From positions 1 to 5,332 of the forward strand of contig CAIKHC010000150.1 in the NCBI GenBank assembly GCA_903827085.1: a stretch of 5,332 bases of DNA. Direction: 5' to 3'. The position numbers were made by a program, and so were the translations under genes. This DNA is from an uncultured Candidatus Nemicrothrix sp. Its GTDB lineage: Bacteria > Actinomycetota > Acidimicrobiia > Acidimicrobiales > Acidimicrobilacustridaceae. The notes beneath the pieces were generated by a model that saw only the letters and a program-made list of their open reading frames with translations, ran no database searches and was not told the DNA's origin. This document shows, piece by piece, positions 1 to 5,332 of this stretch; the first letter of the stretch is position 1; each line of letters begins with the position of its first letter.

Positions 1-2
1 CA

Positions 3-1361
3 CTAAAGGGACGCGATCAATTTCTCGACACGCTCGTCGTGAGATCGAAAGGGGTCTTTACATAAAACTGTTCGCTGGGCTTGATCATTCAGCTTGAGAT
101 GCACCCAGTCAACGGTGTAGTCACGCTTTCGTTCTTTTGCCTTCTTTATGAACTCTCCCCGCAGGCGTGCGCGAGTCGTTTGCGGCGGAGTATCGATTGC
201 TTCTTCGATCTCGGTGTCGTCACAGATGCGCTCGACCAAACCGCGGTCCTGCATCCGGTAGAAAATCCCGCGTTTTCGATTGATGTCGTGGTACTGCAGA
301 TCCAACAGCGCAACTTTCGGATCGGTGAGTTCGAGTCCGTGGCGCTCACGGTAGGCCTCAATCAATTTGTACTTGATAACCCAATCAGCCTCGCGGTCTT
401 GGCCCAATGGATCTTTTTCGATCTGTGTAAGCGCCTGCTCCCACATCCCGAGCGCTTGCTTCTCGAGCGGTGAGAGATCCCGCCGGTCGGCGTATCGGAG
501 AGCCCTGTTCAGATATTCACTCTGAATCTCGAGGGCGGTCGCCTCACGGCCGTTGGCAAGTCTCACTTTTCGAGTGCAAGTCATATCGTGACTGATCTCG
601 CGGATAGCTCGGATCGGATTCTCGAGCGTCATGTCACGCATGATCACGTTGGGCTCCTCGAGCATTCGAAGGAGAAGCGCTGTTGTTCCAACCTTGAGAA
701 AGGTTGCGTATTCACTCATATTTGAATCGCCAACGATGACATGGAGGCGCCGGTAAAGCTCAGCGTCAGCATGCGGCTCGTCACGAGTGTTGATGATCGG
801 TCGGCTTCGGGTTGTCGCCGAAGATGTCCCTTCCCAGATGTGCTCCGCTCGCTGCGAAATACAGAACATCGCCCCACGAGCGGTCTGAAGAACCTTTCCT
901 GCACCCGCGTAAATCTGACGTGTCACGAGAAACGGGATCAGGGTATTGGTGTAGTGGGCTAACTCTTCCTTTCGGCCGGTGAGATAGTTCTCGTGGCAAC
1001 CGTAAGAGTTGCCTGCCGAATCGGTGTTGTTCTTAAAGAGGTAGATGTCGCCGTTGATCCCCTCATCGGCAAGACGGTTTTCAGCTGAAGTAAGAAGCTG
1101 TTCGAGGATGCGCTCCCCCGCTTTGTCGTGAACGACGACGTCGTGAATCGAATCGCATTCGGGAGTTGCATACTCGGGATGGGAACCAACATCGAGATAC
1201 AGCCGTGCGCCATTTTGCAGGAAGACATTTGAGCTTCTGCCCCAAGACACGACTCGGCGGAACAGGTAGCGAGCCACCTCGTCAGGACTGAGACGACGTT
1301 GGCCGCGCAGAGTGCAGGTGACTCCGTACTCGTTCTCTAGCCCGAAGATCCTCCGCTCCAT
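3..1361 (-). CDS. pafA: Pup--protein ligase PafA (proteasome accessory factor A)
   Basis: PafA uses ATP to phosphorylate the C-terminal glutamate of Pup and joins it by an isopeptide bond to lysines of target proteins, marking them for the proteasome. It belongs to the glutamine-synthetase-like carboxylate-amine ligase fold. Visible motifs in the 452 residues: GLENEY at 7-12 (Glu9, a metal/nucleotide ligand in the family); the block around Asp57 ([17 protein letters not shown], 53-69), where Asp57 matches the known catalytic aspartate; [18 protein letters not shown] at 110-127; [15 protein letters not shown] at 187-201; [11 protein letters not shown] at 204-214; [13 protein letters not shown] at 392-404; and the PafA-type C-terminal domain with [16 protein letters not shown] at 423-438. 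The length equals that of the mycobacterial protein as I remember it. The ATG start is supported by the family N-terminus, although no clear Shine-Dalgarno site precedes it. It is the last cluster gene seen, 48 bp after prcA. The C-terminal domain and DVGSHPEY (Dop has DHAHPE) separate it from its paralogue Dop. Confidence 0.97.
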   Translation of the reverse strand: MERRIFGLENEYGVTCTLRGQRRLSPDEVARYLFRRVVSWGRSSNVFLQNGARLYLDVGSHPEYATPECDSIHDVVVHDKAGERILEQLLTSAENRLADEGINGDIYLFKNNTDSAGNSYGCHENYLTGRKEELAHYTNTLIPFLVTRQIYAGAGKVLQTARGAMFCISQRAEHIWEGTSSATTRSRPIINTRDEPHADAELYRRLHVIVGDSNMSEYATFLKVGTTALLLRMLEEPNVIMRDMTLENPIRAIREISHDMTCTRKVRLANGREATALEIQSEYLNRALRYADRRDLSPLEKQALGMWEQALTQIEKDPLGQDREADWVIKYKLIEAYRERHGLELTDPKVALLDLQYHDINRKRGIFYRMQDRGLVERICDDTEIEEAIDTPPQTTRARLRGEFIKKAKERKRDYTVDWVHLKLNDQAQRTVLCKDPFRSHDERVEKLIASL

Positions 1362-1409
1362 ACCGGCACGCTATCGGCGACCGCGAGTCGGAGGGTGACC
1401 GAACGGGAA

Positions 1410-2093
1410 TCAGTTCTTCGGAAGGAAATCCGGGAGTTCCGATCGTTCAATACGGCGGAAAGCGCGACGTTGGCCAACGCGATCAAGTACTGCGACCTCG
1501 AGATCAGTTGCATCAAGAGAGCGGTCCGGGCCCGCCAGGGCGGCGACGGCAACAGCGAGGACCGCCTGAAGGTCGAGTTCAGGCGCCCAGGTCTCTTCGA
1601 GTCGGTTTGAGATGGCGTCGGCATCACCGCCGAGGACCGTGAAGCGGTCTTCGTCCATGACCGTTCCGTCGTACAGGATGTGGAAGAACTGGTCGTCGGC
1701 GGAGGTGAGCCCAACCTCGGCTACGAGGATTTCGACTTCCATGGGCTTCATCTCGTGGGTGAACACCTGGCCGAGAATCTGTGCGTACTGATTGCCGAGG
1801 CTTCGAGCGTCGACGTCTTCACGGCTATAGGAAAAGCCTTTGAGGTCAGCGGCTCGAACTCCTGCGATCCGGAGCTGATCAAACTCGTTGTACTTGCCCA
1901 CTCCGGCGAATGCGATTCGGTCGTAGATCTCGCTGACCTTGCGGAGAGTCGTCGAAGGGTTCTCGGCGACAATCGCTATGCCATCGGCAAACTGGGTTGC
2001 CACAAGTGAACGACCTCGGGCAATTCCCTTCCGGGCGTAATCGGCGCGATCTTTCATCACCTGTTCGGGGGCGACGTAATACGGCATGCTCAT
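1410..2093 (-). CDS. prcA: 20S proteasome alpha subunit PrcA
   Basis: PrcA forms the two outer seven-membered rings of the cytoplasmic 20S core, gates the entry pore and provides the docking surface for the ATPase. The 227 residues show the alpha-subunit hallmarks: N-terminal gating stretch MSMPYYVAPEQ; RKGIARG at 21-27 in the first helix; VAENPS at 42-47; SEIYDRIAFAGVGKYNEFD at 54-72; a YAQILGQVFT helix at 103-112; and LEVAVLD at 198-204. Lys52 aligns with the pocket lysine that receives the C-terminus of the ATPase (alignment from memory). As expected for an alpha subunit there is no propeptide or N-terminal catalytic threonine. It is about 20 residues shorter than the mycobacterial protein (about 248), lacking most of the non-conserved C-terminal tail. 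Its ATG overlaps the prcB TGA as ATGA, which suggests translational coupling and balanced supply of the two subunits. The upstream sequence offers only a weak GGTGG as ribosome site, consistent with coupling. Confidence 0.96.
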   Translation of the reverse strand: MSMPYYVAPEQVMKDRADYARKGIARGRSLVATQFADGIAIVAENPSTTLRKVSEIYDRIAFAGVGKYNEFDQLRIAGVRAADLKGFSYSREDVDARSLGNQYAQILGQVFTHEMKPMEVEILVAEVGLTSADDQFFHILYDGTVMDEDRFTVLGGDADAISNRLEETWAPELDLQAVLAVAVAALAGPDRSLDATDLEVAVLDRVGQRRAFRRIERSELPDFLPKN

Positions 2094-2932
2094 CGGGCAC
2101 CACCGGATGTCTCAGTTGATGTCTCGGGCAATCGACCGCCACCGTCACGAGACGACAGTGCATCGAGTAAGCCCACGAAACGCTGTGCGATGTCAGCATC
2201 GTCGACACGCTCGAAACCATCAGACGTGATTGTCGCAATTACCGGGTAGATACCGCGAACCATGTCAGGACCACCGGTTGCGGAGTCTTCATCGGCTGCT
2301 TCGAAGAGCGCTGTAATCGCAAGGTCGACCGCATCATCTCGGCTGAGTCCTTCATGGAAACGCATTTTCACCACGGATCCAGCCAACGAACCCCCAGAAC
2401 CACTGGTCGCGAAATTTGATTCTTCGTAACGGCCGCCAGTGATGTCGTACTGAAACAGGCGTCCTGTTGACCGCCGGGTATCGAAACCGGCGAAGATCGG
2501 TACAACGGCAAGACCCTGCATTGCTGCTGGAAGATTGTTGCGCACCATCTGCCCGAGTTGGTTCGCTTTGCCTTCGAGGGAAAGCTGTGAGCCTTCAACT
2601 TTTTCGTAATGCTCCAACTGCAATTGAAACAACTTGACCATTTCCATCGCCGGACCGGCCGCACCGGCAATAGCGACACCGGAATGGCGATCGGCGGGGA
2701 AGACCTTTTCAATCGCGCGATGACTGATGATGTGGCCAGATGTGGCCCGGCGATCCCCTGCCATCACAACGCCATCGACATAGCGAATCGCTACAACAGT
2801 GGTGGCATGGGTGATCGACAGTCGTTCATCGACTGCAGCGGAAGGGGCCACTGGAACGAGACCCTGCATCTTGGCTAGCGCCGCGAAATCTGGACCTGGA
2901 TCTTCGGACGGGATGAAAAACGGCATACTCAC
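2090..2932 (-). CDS. prcB: 20S proteasome beta subunit PrcB (catalytic, made as a precursor)
   Basis: PrcB forms the two inner rings and carries the peptidase activity, using an N-terminal threonine exposed by self-cleavage. The 280-residue precursor has a 43-residue propeptide followed by TTVVAIRY at 44-51. Counting Thr44 as mature residue 1, Asp60 is D17 and Lys76 is K33, so the Thr1-Asp17-Lys33 catalytic set of beta subunits is in place. Other family motifs: GVVMAGDRRAT at 54-64, LEHYEKVEG at 106-114, AAMQGL at 136-141, SGSGGSLA at 177-184, and DSATGGPDMVRGIYP at 216-230. The mature chain would be 237 residues, with a polar, probably disordered tail (about 260-280). The start is GTG. An ATG two codons later (2926) is an alternative that leaves the protein almost unchanged. 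Neither has a good Shine-Dalgarno site. The gene lies 42 bp after pup and overlaps prcA by 4 bp. The residue before Thr1 is Ala (HATT), whereas the usual motif I recall is HGTT. Confidence 0.96.
   Translation of the reverse strand: MSMPFFIPSEDPGPDFAALAKMQGLVPVAPSAAVDERLSITHATTVVAIRYVDGVVMAGDRRATSGHIISHRAIEKVFPADRHSGVAIAGAAGPAMEMVKLFQLQLEHYEKVEGSQLSLEGKANQLGQMVRNNLPAAMQGLAVVPIFAGFDTRRSTGRLFQYDITGGRYEESNFATSGSGGSLAGSVVKMRFHEGLSRDDAVDLAITALFEAADEDSATGGPDMVRGIYPVIATITSDGFERVDDADIAQRFVGLLDALSSRDGGGRLPETSTETSGGAR
2804..2932 (-). other. PrcB propeptide (removed by self-cleavage before Thr44)
   Basis: This segment encodes residues 1-43 of PrcB, from the GTG start to the alanine just before the catalytic Thr44 (codon at 2803-2801). 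It begins MSMPFFIPSEDPGPDF and ends LSITHA. In actinobacterial proteasomes the beta propeptide keeps the precursor inactive and influences half-proteasome assembly. The boundary follows from aligning TTVVA and the Asp17/Lys33 spacing; cleavage itself is inferred. Confidence 0.85.
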
Positions 2933-2974
2933 GATCGAGAGGCTACCGGTTCGGCCGAGATTCGTCTGCGGCTG

Positions 2975-3169
2975 CTACTGGCCACCCTTTTGCACAAAGC
3001 TGCGGACAAAGTCCTCGGCGTTTGTCTCGAGAACCTCATCGATTTCGTCGAGAAGATCGTCAAGTTCCGCCTTGAGTTTCTCGCCGGTTTCCGAACTCGC
3101 CGGGGCCTCGTCTACCGCTTCTTCTGGACGCTCGGTTGGTGTTCGTCTGATCTGTTCACGTTCAGGCAT
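2975..3169 (-). CDS. pup: Prokaryotic ubiquitin-like protein Pup (GGQ form)
   Basis: Pup is the small, largely disordered protein tag that PafA attaches to lysines and that the ATPase Arc/Mpa recognises. The product has 64 residues, the usual size, and ends VQKGGQ. The final glutamine means Dop must deamidate it to glutamate before ligation. The family core is clear: LKAELDDLLDEIDEVLETNAEDFVRSFVQKGGQ spans 32-64, and the stretch from about 27 to 52 is the part expected to turn helical on binding the ATPase coiled coil. Residues 1-26 are polar and charged with two short Pro-containing segments, matching the disordered region that engages the ATPase pore. There are 19 acidic residues against 8 Lys/Arg. 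Lys61 matches the lysine near the C-terminus of mycobacterial Pup. The ATG at 3169 was chosen because AGGAGGTG lies just upstream and gives the family length. A TTG 13 codons earlier would add a non-conserved tail and absorb that ribosome site. It sits between dop and prcB, as is typical. Confidence 0.97.
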   Translation of the reverse strand: MPEREQIRRTPTERPEEAVDEAPASSETGEKLKAELDDLLDEIDEVLETNAEDFVRSFVQKGGQ

Positions 3170-3171
3170 GG

Positions 3172-3179
3172 CACCTCCT
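3172..3179 (-). promoter_or_regulatory. Strong Shine-Dalgarno site of pup
   Basis: On the coding strand AGGAGGTG lies just before the pup ATG, with TGCC between AGGAGG and the start codon. It matches the anti-Shine-Dalgarno end of 16S rRNA over eight bases and is the best ribosome site in the window. It fixes the pup start. It fits the expectation that Pup, a consumable tag, is needed in larger amounts than the enzymes encoded around it; that last point is inference. Confidence 0.85.
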
Positions 3180-3197
3180 AAATGTCGAGTTCGTGAA

Positions 3198-3215
3198 CCT
3201 CCGTGCAACCGGAGG
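3198..3215 (-). promoter_or_regulatory. GC-only hairpin in the dop-pup leader
   Basis: On the coding strand CCTCCG (3215-3210), loop GTTGCA (3209-3204) and CGGAGG (3203-3198) form a perfect six-pair inverted repeat of G and C only. It lies between the dop stop codon and the pup ribosome site. No run of T follows, so it does not look like an intrinsic terminator. It may be an RNA stability or processing element for the pup transcript, or a structure affecting pup translation. Function is inferred; only the repeat is seen. Confidence 0.5.
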
Positions 3216-3223
3216 CCACTCCC

Positions 3224-4735
3224 CTATGCGTCGAGTTGAGCAAGCAACTCGGCCGCAGTTTGGCTGGATTCGATCACGCTAGCCACATGGGAGGCGGTTC
3301 CGCGCGACGGTTCCATCATTGCGACCCTCCTGAGAGGTTCGGAGCCGACATCGAACACCATGGAATCCCAATTTGCTGAAATGATCTCGTCGCCAAATTT
3401 TGCCAAGCAGGCCCCTCGGAAATACGCGCGGGTGTCCTCTGGGGGGAAACTCATGCCGCGGTGAACCAAATCGGGATCACAAATGGTTTCCAATCCGACA
3501 CGCCGGGCAAGAGACTTCTCTGGGCGAAGGTCGTGATACTGCAAGTCGAGCGCGTGGAGGCGAGCATCACCCCACTCCAAACCGTGCCGCTCTCGGTAGC
3601 CGCCGATGAGCCGGTACTTGGCGATCCAATCGATGGTGTTTGCGAGAGACTCAGGATTCGCCTCTAGCCCTGAGAGCGTCTGTTCCCATCGACGAAGAAT
3701 CTCGGGACCGACTTCCTCTCCGACAACCGAGAATCCATGGTGCTGTCCCCAGTCAGCGGCTCGCTCGCAGAGATAGCGCTGAACCTCGAGTGCTGTGGCG
3801 GAGCCTCCGCCGGCCAGGGGCAATGCTGCGGTGAGAGAGAGATCGGTGCTCACGGTGCGCAGCGCGTGTATCGGTGCGGCGAACCGCAGATCACGTTTGA
3901 TCCAGTCATCTTCGATCATCGCCAAGACGATGGCGGTGGTGCCGACCTTTAAGAACGTGGCGACCTCGCTCATGTTCGCGTCCCCGATAATGACGTGGAG
4001 GCGACGGTATTTCTGGGGGTCGGCGTGGGGCTCGTCTCTTGTATTGATGATTGGTCTCTTCAACGTCGTTTCGAGACCAACCTCTTCTTCGAAGAAGTCT
4101 GCACGCTGACTGATCTGAAACGGTACGAGATCCGAGGAGAGACCGAGTTCGCTTCCGACTTTCCCGGCCCCACAGAAGATTTGGCGGGTGATGAAGTGCG
4201 GGGTGATTTCCGCAACGATTCTTCCAAAGGGAAGGTCACGATCAATGAGGTAGTTCTCGTGACATCCGTACGAGTTCCCTTTCCCATCAGAGTTGTTCTT
4301 GTACGCAACAATCGACTGACCTTCGGGCAAGAGCGCGTCGGCAGCCCTCATCGATTTTTCGACAATCAATTCGGCTGATCTGTCGAAAGTCACTACTGAC
4401 AATGCGTCGCCACATTCGGGGGTCGAAAGTTCGGGGTGGGCATGATCGACGTAGTACCGAGCACCGTTGGTGAGTACTGCGTTCACCATGTGAGTTTCGA
4501 CCTCAGGAGGCAAAGAGCCTGGACTCGCAACACCGCGAACATCTGCACCCGGGGTTTCGTACTCGAAATCCCAACCGACTCTTGGTGCACCGTGTGCAGC
4601 GCCACCCGATTTGGTGAGATCGCTGAGATAGGAATTAATCAAAATGGAAGATGCAGTGATCGGATTCGGATCCTCGACGCCACGGAAAACAATCCCGTAC
4701 TCGGTCTCTATGCCACAGATCTTTCTGATCGCCAC
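3224..4735 (-). CDS. dop: Deamidase/depupylase Dop
   Basis: Dop converts the C-terminal glutamine of Pup to glutamate so that PafA can use it, and it also cleaves Pup from tagged proteins. It is a PafA paralogue with the same glutamine-synthetase-like fold. The 503 residues match the usual length (about 500). Motifs: CGIETEYGI at 7-15; the Dop-specific insertion at about 40-80 (the Dop-loop region) with WDFEYETP at 55-62; LTNGARYYVDHAHPELSTPE at 88-107, where Asp97 aligns with the catalytic aspartate; [19 protein letters not shown] at 145-163; [19 protein letters not shown] at 221-239; YRRLHVIIGDANMSE at 243-257; DTRAYFRGACLAKFG at 434-448; and NWDSMVFD at 455-462. The start is GTG, with AGGA seven bases upstream, and it yields the expected N-terminus. 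DHAHPE rather than DVGSHPE, together with the insertion, marks it as Dop rather than PafA. It lies 32 bp after arc and 54 bp before pup. Because Pup here ends in Gln, Dop should be essential for pupylation. Confidence 0.97.
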   Translation of the reverse strand: MAIRKICGIETEYGIVFRGVEDPNPITASSILINSYLSDLTKSGGAAHGAPRVGWDFEYETPGADVRGVASPGSLPPEVETHMVNAVLTNGARYYVDHAHPELSTPECGDALSVVTFDRSAELIVEKSMRAADALLPEGQSIVAYKNNSDGKGNSYGCHENYLIDRDLPFGRIVAEITPHFITRQIFCGAGKVGSELGLSSDLVPFQISQRADFFEEEVGLETTLKRPIINTRDEPHADPQKYRRLHVIIGDANMSEVATFLKVGTTAIVLAMIEDDWIKRDLRFAAPIHALRTVSTDLSLTAALPLAGGGSATALEVQRYLCERAADWGQHHGFSVVGEEVGPEILRRWEQTLSGLEANPESLANTIDWIAKYRLIGGYRERHGLEWGDARLHALDLQYHDLRPEKSLARRVGLETICDPDLVHRGMSFPPEDTRAYFRGACLAKFGDEIISANWDSMVFDVGSEPLRRVAMMEPSRGTASHVASVIESSQTAAELLAQLDA

Positions 4736-4742
4736 GAGAAAT

Positions 4743-4746
4743 TCCT
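4743..4746 (-). promoter_or_regulatory. Shine-Dalgarno site of dop
   Basis: AGGA on the coding strand lies seven bases before the GTG start of dop. The spacing is ordinary, and the site supports the GTG at 4735 as the start in place of a downstream codon. It falls in the 32 bp gap after arc. Confidence 0.6.
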
Positions 4747-4767
4747 ACCGGCTCTTCTTACGAAACT

Positions 4768-5332
4768 TCAGAGGTACTGGCCGGTGCCGACACGCTCGAT
4801 AGAGCGACCACCTGAGGTTTCTGTCTCCGAATGCTTCACAAGGGTGCGGATGTAGATAATCCGCTCGCCTTTCTTCCCCGAAATCTTGGCCCAGTCGTCT
4901 GGGTTCGTCGTATTGGGGAGATCCTCGTGCTCTTTGTATTCCTGGTGAATCGATTCGAACATGTCGTTCACACGGATACCGCGCTCACCCGTTCGCAGGA
5001 AACGTTTGATCGCAAGTTTCTTCGCGCGTCTGACGATGTTCTCGATCATCGCACCTGACGAGAAGTCCTTGAAGTACATGATCTCTTTGTCGCCGTTTTG
5101 GTACGTGACCTCGAGGAACTGGTTGGCCTCGTCGTCGCGATACATCTCGGCAACCGTCTGCTCAATCATGACGCGAACGGTCTTCTCGGGGTCACCGCCT
5201 CCGAGTGAATCAACTTCGACGATGTCGAGAGGTAAGTCGGAAGTGAGGTAGCGGGCAAAAATCTGTGCAGCCGAATTTTCGTCGGGACGCTCGATTTTGA
5301 TCTTCACGTCGAGGCGACCAGGTCGAAGGATC
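4768..5332 (-). CDS. arc: Proteasome-associated AAA ATPase Arc/Mpa, C-terminal 187 residues (cut by window edge)
   Basis: Arc (Mpa in mycobacteria) is the hexameric ring ATPase that binds pupylated proteins, unfolds them and feeds them into the 20S core. Only the C-terminal third is present; the frame is open to the right edge. It begins inside the AAA domain with [16 protein letters not shown], where RPGRLD is the conserved AAA element after sensor 1. It continues with [19 protein letters not shown] and [18 protein letters not shown], the small helical AAA subdomain. The Arc-specific tail follows: [20 protein letters not shown], then [10 protein letters not shown]. The protein ends GQYL, the C-terminal peptide with a penultimate tyrosine that inserts into PrcA pockets. 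The N-terminal coiled coil that binds Pup, the OB-fold domains and the Walker motifs would lie outside the window. Family members are about 600 residues. An in-frame GTG at 5307 lies mid-domain and is not a start. Position before dop matches mycobacterial mpa-dop. Confidence 0.96.
   Translation of the reverse strand, partial: ILRPGRLDVKIKIERPDENSAAQIFARYLTSDLPLDIVEVDSLGGGDPEKTVRVMIEQTVAEMYRDDEANQFLEVTYQNGDKEIMYFKDFSSGAMIENIVRRAKKLAIKRFLRTGERGIRVNDMFESIHQEYKEHEDLPNTTNPDDWAKISGKKGERIIYIRTLVKHSETETSGGRSIERVGTGQYL

Noticed and set aside
81..473. Plus-strand open frame of 130 residues antisense to the pafA 3' end
   Set aside because: The minus-strand frame here encodes conserved PafA motifs; the antisense product is unrecognisable and has no neighbours on its strand.
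1362..1409. Regulatory site or promoter in the prcA-pafA gap
   Set aside because: Only a weak four-pair repeat (CGAC/GTCG at 1378-1390) is visible; there is no -10/-35 pair I would defend.
1879..2238. Minus-strand alternative frame spanning the prcB/prcA junction
   Set aside because: Both real frames carry strong proteasome motifs across this span and meet in an ATGA overlap, so there is no room for or sign of a third product.
2933..2974. Operator-like palindromes (ACCGGT, TCGGCCGA) in the pup-prcB gap
   Set aside because: These short GC palindromes are common by chance at this base composition and do not form a larger symmetric site.
3170..3208. Longer pup starting at TTG (3208), adding 13 residues
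   Set aside because: The extra residues (MHGGSRTRHLGGA) are not Pup-like and merely translate the hairpin arm and the ribosome site. The ATG at 3169 gives the standard 64 residues.
3198..3215. Intrinsic terminator between dop and pup
   Set aside because: The hairpin is real by pairing, but no T-run follows it on the coding strand, and pup must be transcribed together with or after dop.
2799..3239. Plus-strand open frame of 146 residues antisense to pup and the prcB start
   Set aside because: It runs opposite two certain genes, its translation is rich in Ser/Arg/Pro without a recognisable fold or motif, and no ribosome site was seen. It is a shadow of the minus-strand genes.
4436..4855. Plus-strand open frame of 139 residues antisense to the dop start and arc end
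   Set aside because: It covers the dop-arc junction on the opposite strand, has no family motif, and is explained by codon bias of the real genes.
5305..5307. GTG as start of a separate 179-residue gene
   Set aside because: The frame stays open to the window edge and encodes ILRPGRLD just before it, the conserved AAA element. It is the interior of arc.

Overview
The window holds a nearly complete Pup-proteasome gene cluster, the bacterial counterpart of ubiquitin-proteasome degradation. All genes lie on the minus strand. In transcription order (right to left) they are: the 3' end of the proteasomal AAA ATPase arc/mpa (cut by the window edge), dop, pup, prcB, prcA and pafA. Every call rests on long, recognisable family motifs. 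All five genes lying wholly inside the window have intact frames.

The order arc-dop-pup-prcB-prcA-pafA is the classical actinobacterial arrangement. The proteins closely resemble those I remember from Mycobacterium and Corynebacterium, including a 452-residue PafA and a 64-residue Pup ending in GGQ. By eye the GC content is moderate (roughly the mid-50s percent), which is low for Mycobacterium or Streptomyces. That, with the sequence flavour (Dop starting MAIRKICGIETEYGI, PrcA starting MSMPYYV), suggests an uncultured or less familiar actinobacterium, perhaps of the Acidimicrobiia. The phylum is fairly safe; the class is a guess.

Layout: 1-2 is the edge; 3-1361 pafA; 48 bp gap; 1410-2093 prcA; 4 bp ATGA overlap; 2090-2932 prcB; 42 bp gap; 2975-3169 pup; 54 bp gap with a hairpin and a strong Shine-Dalgarno site; 3224-4735 dop; 32 bp gap; 4768-5332 arc 3' part. 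No gap exceeds 54 bp, and I see no internal terminator with a U-tract and no convincing internal promoter. The genes are probably one operon whose promoter lies upstream of arc, outside the window.

How the genes work together: Pup is made with a C-terminal glutamine. Dop deamidates it to glutamate, and PafA ligates that glutamate to substrate lysines. Arc/Mpa binds the Pup tag through its coiled coils, unfolds the substrate and threads it into the PrcA/PrcB chamber, where the N-terminal threonine of mature PrcB cleaves it. Dop also removes and recycles Pup.

I do not see an undescribed system here. The points worth a second look are the pup leader (a hairpin plus two SD-like GGAGG motifs), the matching MSMP-aromatic N-termini of PrcA and PrcB, the HATT (not HGTT) processing site of PrcB, and the closely matching central blocks of Dop and PafA.
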